Source: Smittium mucronatum
Lineage: Eukaryota > Kickxellomycota > Harpellomycetes > Harpellales > Legeriomycetaceae
Direction of reading: 5' to 3'
Length of the DNA stretch: 10,311 nt
Assembly (NCBI GenBank): GCA_001953115.1
Contig: LSSL01000697.1
Location: 1 to 10,311, forward strand
Shown here piece after piece: positions 7,861 through 10,311 of the stretch. The stretch's first letter is position 1. Each line of letters starts with the position of its first letter. The notes beneath the pieces were generated by a model. That model did not search any database and was not told where the DNA came from. It saw nothing but the letters and a program-made list of their open reading frames with translations. The translations under genes and the position numbers were made by a program.

Positions 7861-8519
7861 CGTCTCCATGCTAAAAAAAGGAGTGACGAGACTAAAGTCA
7901 TTGTCTTCAAGCTTTGACTTGAATTTAATGGGGCCAAGTGGTTGGAAAAAGAAGAATATTCTTCAACCAACGTTAAGAGTATGGTCGACTGAGAAACTGA
8001 CATTTTATCCGAATTTAAAGGAAAAATAAAGCCACACACAGCAAACTTGATCACCATAAACCAGTTAAAAATGGATCATGGAGAAAATATATCCAAATTT
8101 AACCTTAGGCATAATGAATATTTACAAAATATACCAACAAAAATTTAAACTTCCTGATAGATAAAAGAATTCTATATAGTCTCTCTAAAAAAAATCTATT
8201 AGGAAGATAGGTGTAAAATTGCACTTGAAAGAGATGCGCTAGCCTATACAGAAGATATGAAGGAAGCCGAAAGACTAGTAACATTAAAAGATAAACACAA
8301 TTATTTTTATTTTAAAACAGCTGGACAGGTATAAAAATCCGAAAATTTACTTTTATATCAAATATAATCTGTTAAAATTTTAATATTGAAAATCATATTG
8401 ATTCACTAACTAAATCCATTAAAAAACTCTCGCTATTAGTACAAGGAAAGACCAATCCAGATTATAGCCAAGTACATTGCATAAATTGACGAAAAAAAGG
8501 GCATCCCGCCTTCAAATAT
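7861..8519 (+). pseudogene. Decayed gag with CCHC zinc knuckle
   Basis: The first block (from 7933) reads AKWLEKEEYSS, then HGENISKFNLRHNEYLQNIP, then KEFYIVSLKK and IALERDALAYTEDMKEAERL, typical of retroelement capsid helices. At least five stops interrupt it (first at 7990-7992, several around 8145). In another phase, HIDSLTKSIKKLSLLVQGK leads to the zinc knuckle at 8478-8519. There the pattern C-X2-C-X4-H-X4-C has its second Cys replaced by TGA (8487-8489) and its last Cys by TAT Tyr (8517-8519). Gag would package element RNA in virus-like particles in an intact copy. Confidence 0.75.
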
Positions 8520-8819
8520 AAAGTTAAATTAAAAACCTACGTTCCAGATAATGAATATTCCAACGATAATACCAAAAGTTGTAATGATAGAAATTAGTGA
8601 AGAAAAAATAGATAAAACAAAAATAACTGCAGTCGATAACAATCAAATGCTACTATAAACTATTCTGTAAGAGGATTATACCCCTAAATTGGCAACAAAA
8701 GTCAATTAGAGAGTAAGCCACAGGCTTGCAGAAGTAAAAAACAAGCTTGGTGTTATCCAAAAAACAAAAACAAAAAACCCCCCTTCAAAAAAAAACATCT
8801 TGACTCTTTTTCTAAAATA
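8520..8819 (+). other. Retroelement linker between zinc knuckle and protease, low-complexity
   Basis: This stretch reads in shifting phases as acidic and lysine-rich segments (for example EISEEKIDKTKITAVDNNQ at about 8590-8645). It contains an A/C-rich low-complexity run at about 8757-8800. It fits the poorly conserved Gag-Pol linker of Ty3/gypsy elements. No separate gene is seen. Confidence 0.5.
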
Positions 8820-9390
8820 ATGGATGTTGCTGCACCTGTCTAATCGAAAAATTTCCTTGATACTAAGTCACAGATGTTTCTGGAAGTAATTAGCGAACTA
8901 CAGTCTCTTAAACCCGAAAAAAGTAAATTCAATGTTTTATGGACCAAAGGGAGTAACATCAGAGCCTAGGATGACCAAAATACTGAACACGAGCCGTATC
9001 AAATTGACTATATCCTATTAGAAACTGGAAATATTATACTTCCTGCAATCTTAGATATAGGAGCAGCAAACTCTATATTAACAGATCTTTGATTAACTAA
9101 ATATCTTTGCCGATATTTAAATTAAAAAATCCATTTTCACTGCATCCATTCAATGAGCCGCCATTCTTAGATAAAGAAAAAATTTTAATAAAATCTAAGT
9201 TTCAAGATATAAAAATACTGATTTAGTTTGTTTTAATTGAATATGAACCGGTAGTGATAATACTAAGCTTGTATATATTCCAGAAATTGTTTTATAACAT
9301 CAATTATAAAGATGATACATTTAAAATATAGATAAAAGGCGAAATATATTCAACACAGATTTTCGGCAGAGAGGCTTTAGTTCAAAAATA
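8820..9390 (+). pseudogene. Decayed retroelement aspartic protease and leader
   Basis: A leader reading MDVAAPV, then FLDTKSQMFLEVISELQSL (8820-8940), precedes the protease. The catalytic motif appears as LPAILDIGAANSILTD with the aspartate at 9054-9056; families normally have Thr or Ser where this has Ile, so the motif is probably damaged. A stop follows at 9090-9092. The C-terminal part, in another phase, reads VLIEYEPVVIILSLYIFQKL near 9230-9290, matching the usual I-L-G-x-D flap-to-end block with changes. Intact versions cut the Gag-Pol polyprotein. Confidence 0.7.
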
Positions 9391-9395
9391 ATGTA

Positions 9396-10311
9396 ATGCT
9401 GTTTGACGATATTAGTGAATCTGACTACAGCGACGAAGATACAAAATTAGTTTTGTGATCATCTGCTGAAGGCTAAATTCGGATTAAAGATCCGGAGTAT
9501 GAAATATTCTTATCAAAAGACAAAGAATATATTTCTACTAAGAATATTAAGTTGCAACAAAATTTAACAGAAGAGGAATACATTAACTTTAAAAATTTTA
9601 TTGAGAAATCCAGAATCATTTTTGTGGTCAGAGCTTCAAAACTCCCATAAATTGTAAATGGCAAGTATTCATTAAGACTGATCAAGAGCGCAACGCACAT
9701 AAAGTAGTATATGCGTAGTTATTCACCAGATTAAAAGAAAACTATGAAGTTTGAGATAAGCATGATGATTGAAAATTGAATGATACAAGATTATAAATCC
9801 CCTTTGACGTAGCCCATATTTTTGTTAAAAAAGCCAGCCGGCGGAATTCGATTTTTTATTGGCTATAGAAAGCTTAACGAAATTACTATAAAAGATAAAT
9901 CTCCACTTCTTAGGATTGAAGATTGCGTAGACATGTTGGCAGGAAAAATATTCTATACCACCCTAGGTTGTTGCGCAGGTTATTGAAAATTCCCAATTAA
10001 TCCCAAATATTATAATTATACAGCATTTTTCTTTCCCATTTGGGGTTTAATGATTTAAGTCCACATCATTTGGGCTCATTAACGCCTTCAGCGCACTTCT
10101 CTAGGTGCATGGATCGAATTTTAGACGGATTTTGTTACGAAATTGATTGTGTCTATCTGGACGACATTTCGATATATTCAGACACATTTGAAGATCACAT
10201 ACTACATTTAAAAAAAAAATTAAAAGATTAAACGGAATTGGGATCAGATTGAAGGTAAAAAAATGTTATTTTTAGCTACTGAATTTAATTATCTTGTTTT
10301 TTTAGTATCTA
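9396..10311 (+). pseudogene. Decayed Ty3/gypsy reverse transcriptase (3' part outside window)
   Basis: An acidic leader (MLFDDISESDYSDED, 9396-9440) is followed by the RT N-terminus at about 9650-9830 (VNGKYSLRLIKSATHIK, IEN-stop-MIQ, KSPLT), then KKPAGGIRFFIGYRKLNEI from 9828. The motif A aspartate is replaced by glycine (TTLGCCAGY, GGT at 9966-9968), and the next Trp is TGA (9984-9986). FPFG and SFGLINAFS read in a second phase near 10033-10100. RCMDRILDGF and the catalytic YLDD (10154-10165) read in a third. A further frame change precedes LNGIGIRLKVKKC. Loss of a catalytic Asp plus many stops and shifts means it is inactive. Intact RT copies element RNA into DNA. Confidence 0.88.

Larger units (their letters stand above)
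7713..10311 (+). mobile_element. Degenerate Ty3/gypsy LTR retrotransposon, truncated by the window end
   Basis: In the expected order on the plus strand are a Gag-like segment, a CCHC zinc knuckle, an aspartic protease and a reverse transcriptase; RNase H and integrase would lie beyond 10311. The order and the RT sequence (YRKLNEITIKDKSPLLRIED, YLDDISIYSDTFEDH) mark it as Ty3/gypsy. Each domain carries in-frame stops and several frame changes (codon phase switches near 8333, 9115, 9395, 10030, 10100, 10220 and 10270), so no full-length product is possible. The upstream limit is set by the possible primer-binding site and is uncertain. Confidence 0.9.

Noticed and set aside
7854..8057. 67-codon minus-strand frame
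   Set aside because: It is antisense to the Gag-like segment, whose plus-strand reading is clearly retroelement-like.
9473..9700. 75-codon minus-strand frame
   Set aside because: It is antisense to the reverse transcriptase leader; only the plus strand gives family motifs.
1..10311. CRISPR array, prokaryotic operon, toxin-antitoxin or biosynthetic cluster
   Set aside because: No spaced direct repeats, Shine-Dalgarno-led gene chains or such enzyme motifs are present; introns show the DNA is eukaryotic.

Overview
This window looks like nuclear DNA of an AT-rich, intron-bearing fungus. The main evidence is a membrane-anchored SH3 protein whose SH3 core (DDGWAMGKN...GAFPYACLVP) is of the kind common in fungal transmembrane SH3 proteins. 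A phosphatase of the glycerol-3-phosphatase/2-deoxyglucose-6-phosphatase family seen in yeasts, short GT-AG introns (64-157 nt), A-rich leaders before ATG codons and decayed Ty3/gypsy retroelement DNA agree with this. An early-diverging AT-rich lineage such as Harpellales/Kickxellomycotina is my guess; nothing here proves it.

Layout. Bases 1-515 hold a less AT-rich island with three consecutive stem-loops (279-387), an A-tract, a C-tract and a 10-bp palindrome, function unknown. About 555-710 (minus) there is a weak Ty3/gypsy RNase H-like relic. At 1118-4137 (minus) three open reading frames join through three in-frame introns, plus a new 5' exon, into one 891-codon gene for a single-pass membrane SH3 protein. 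At 4138-5380 I see no gene. At 5381-6121 (minus) lies a complete two-exon HAD phosphatase of the GPP/DOG type, 220 residues, with all four HAD motifs. At 6858-7207 (plus) there may be a very small two-exon gene for a two-segment membrane peptide (tentative). From about 7713 to the window end (plus) runs a degenerate Ty3/gypsy element: a possible primer-binding site, Gag, a CCHC zinc knuckle, aspartic protease and reverse transcriptase, all broken by stops and frameshifts; it continues past the right edge.

The two confident genes lie on the same strand but are 1.2 kb apart, each with its own start, and their functions do not suggest a shared pathway. The flanks are retrotransposon-derived. I did not find a new defence, toxin or biosynthetic system. 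The items most worth a second look are the large SH3 protein, which is split over four exons and would be missed by annotation without introns; the stem-loop island near the left end; and the candidate micro-gene at 6858.
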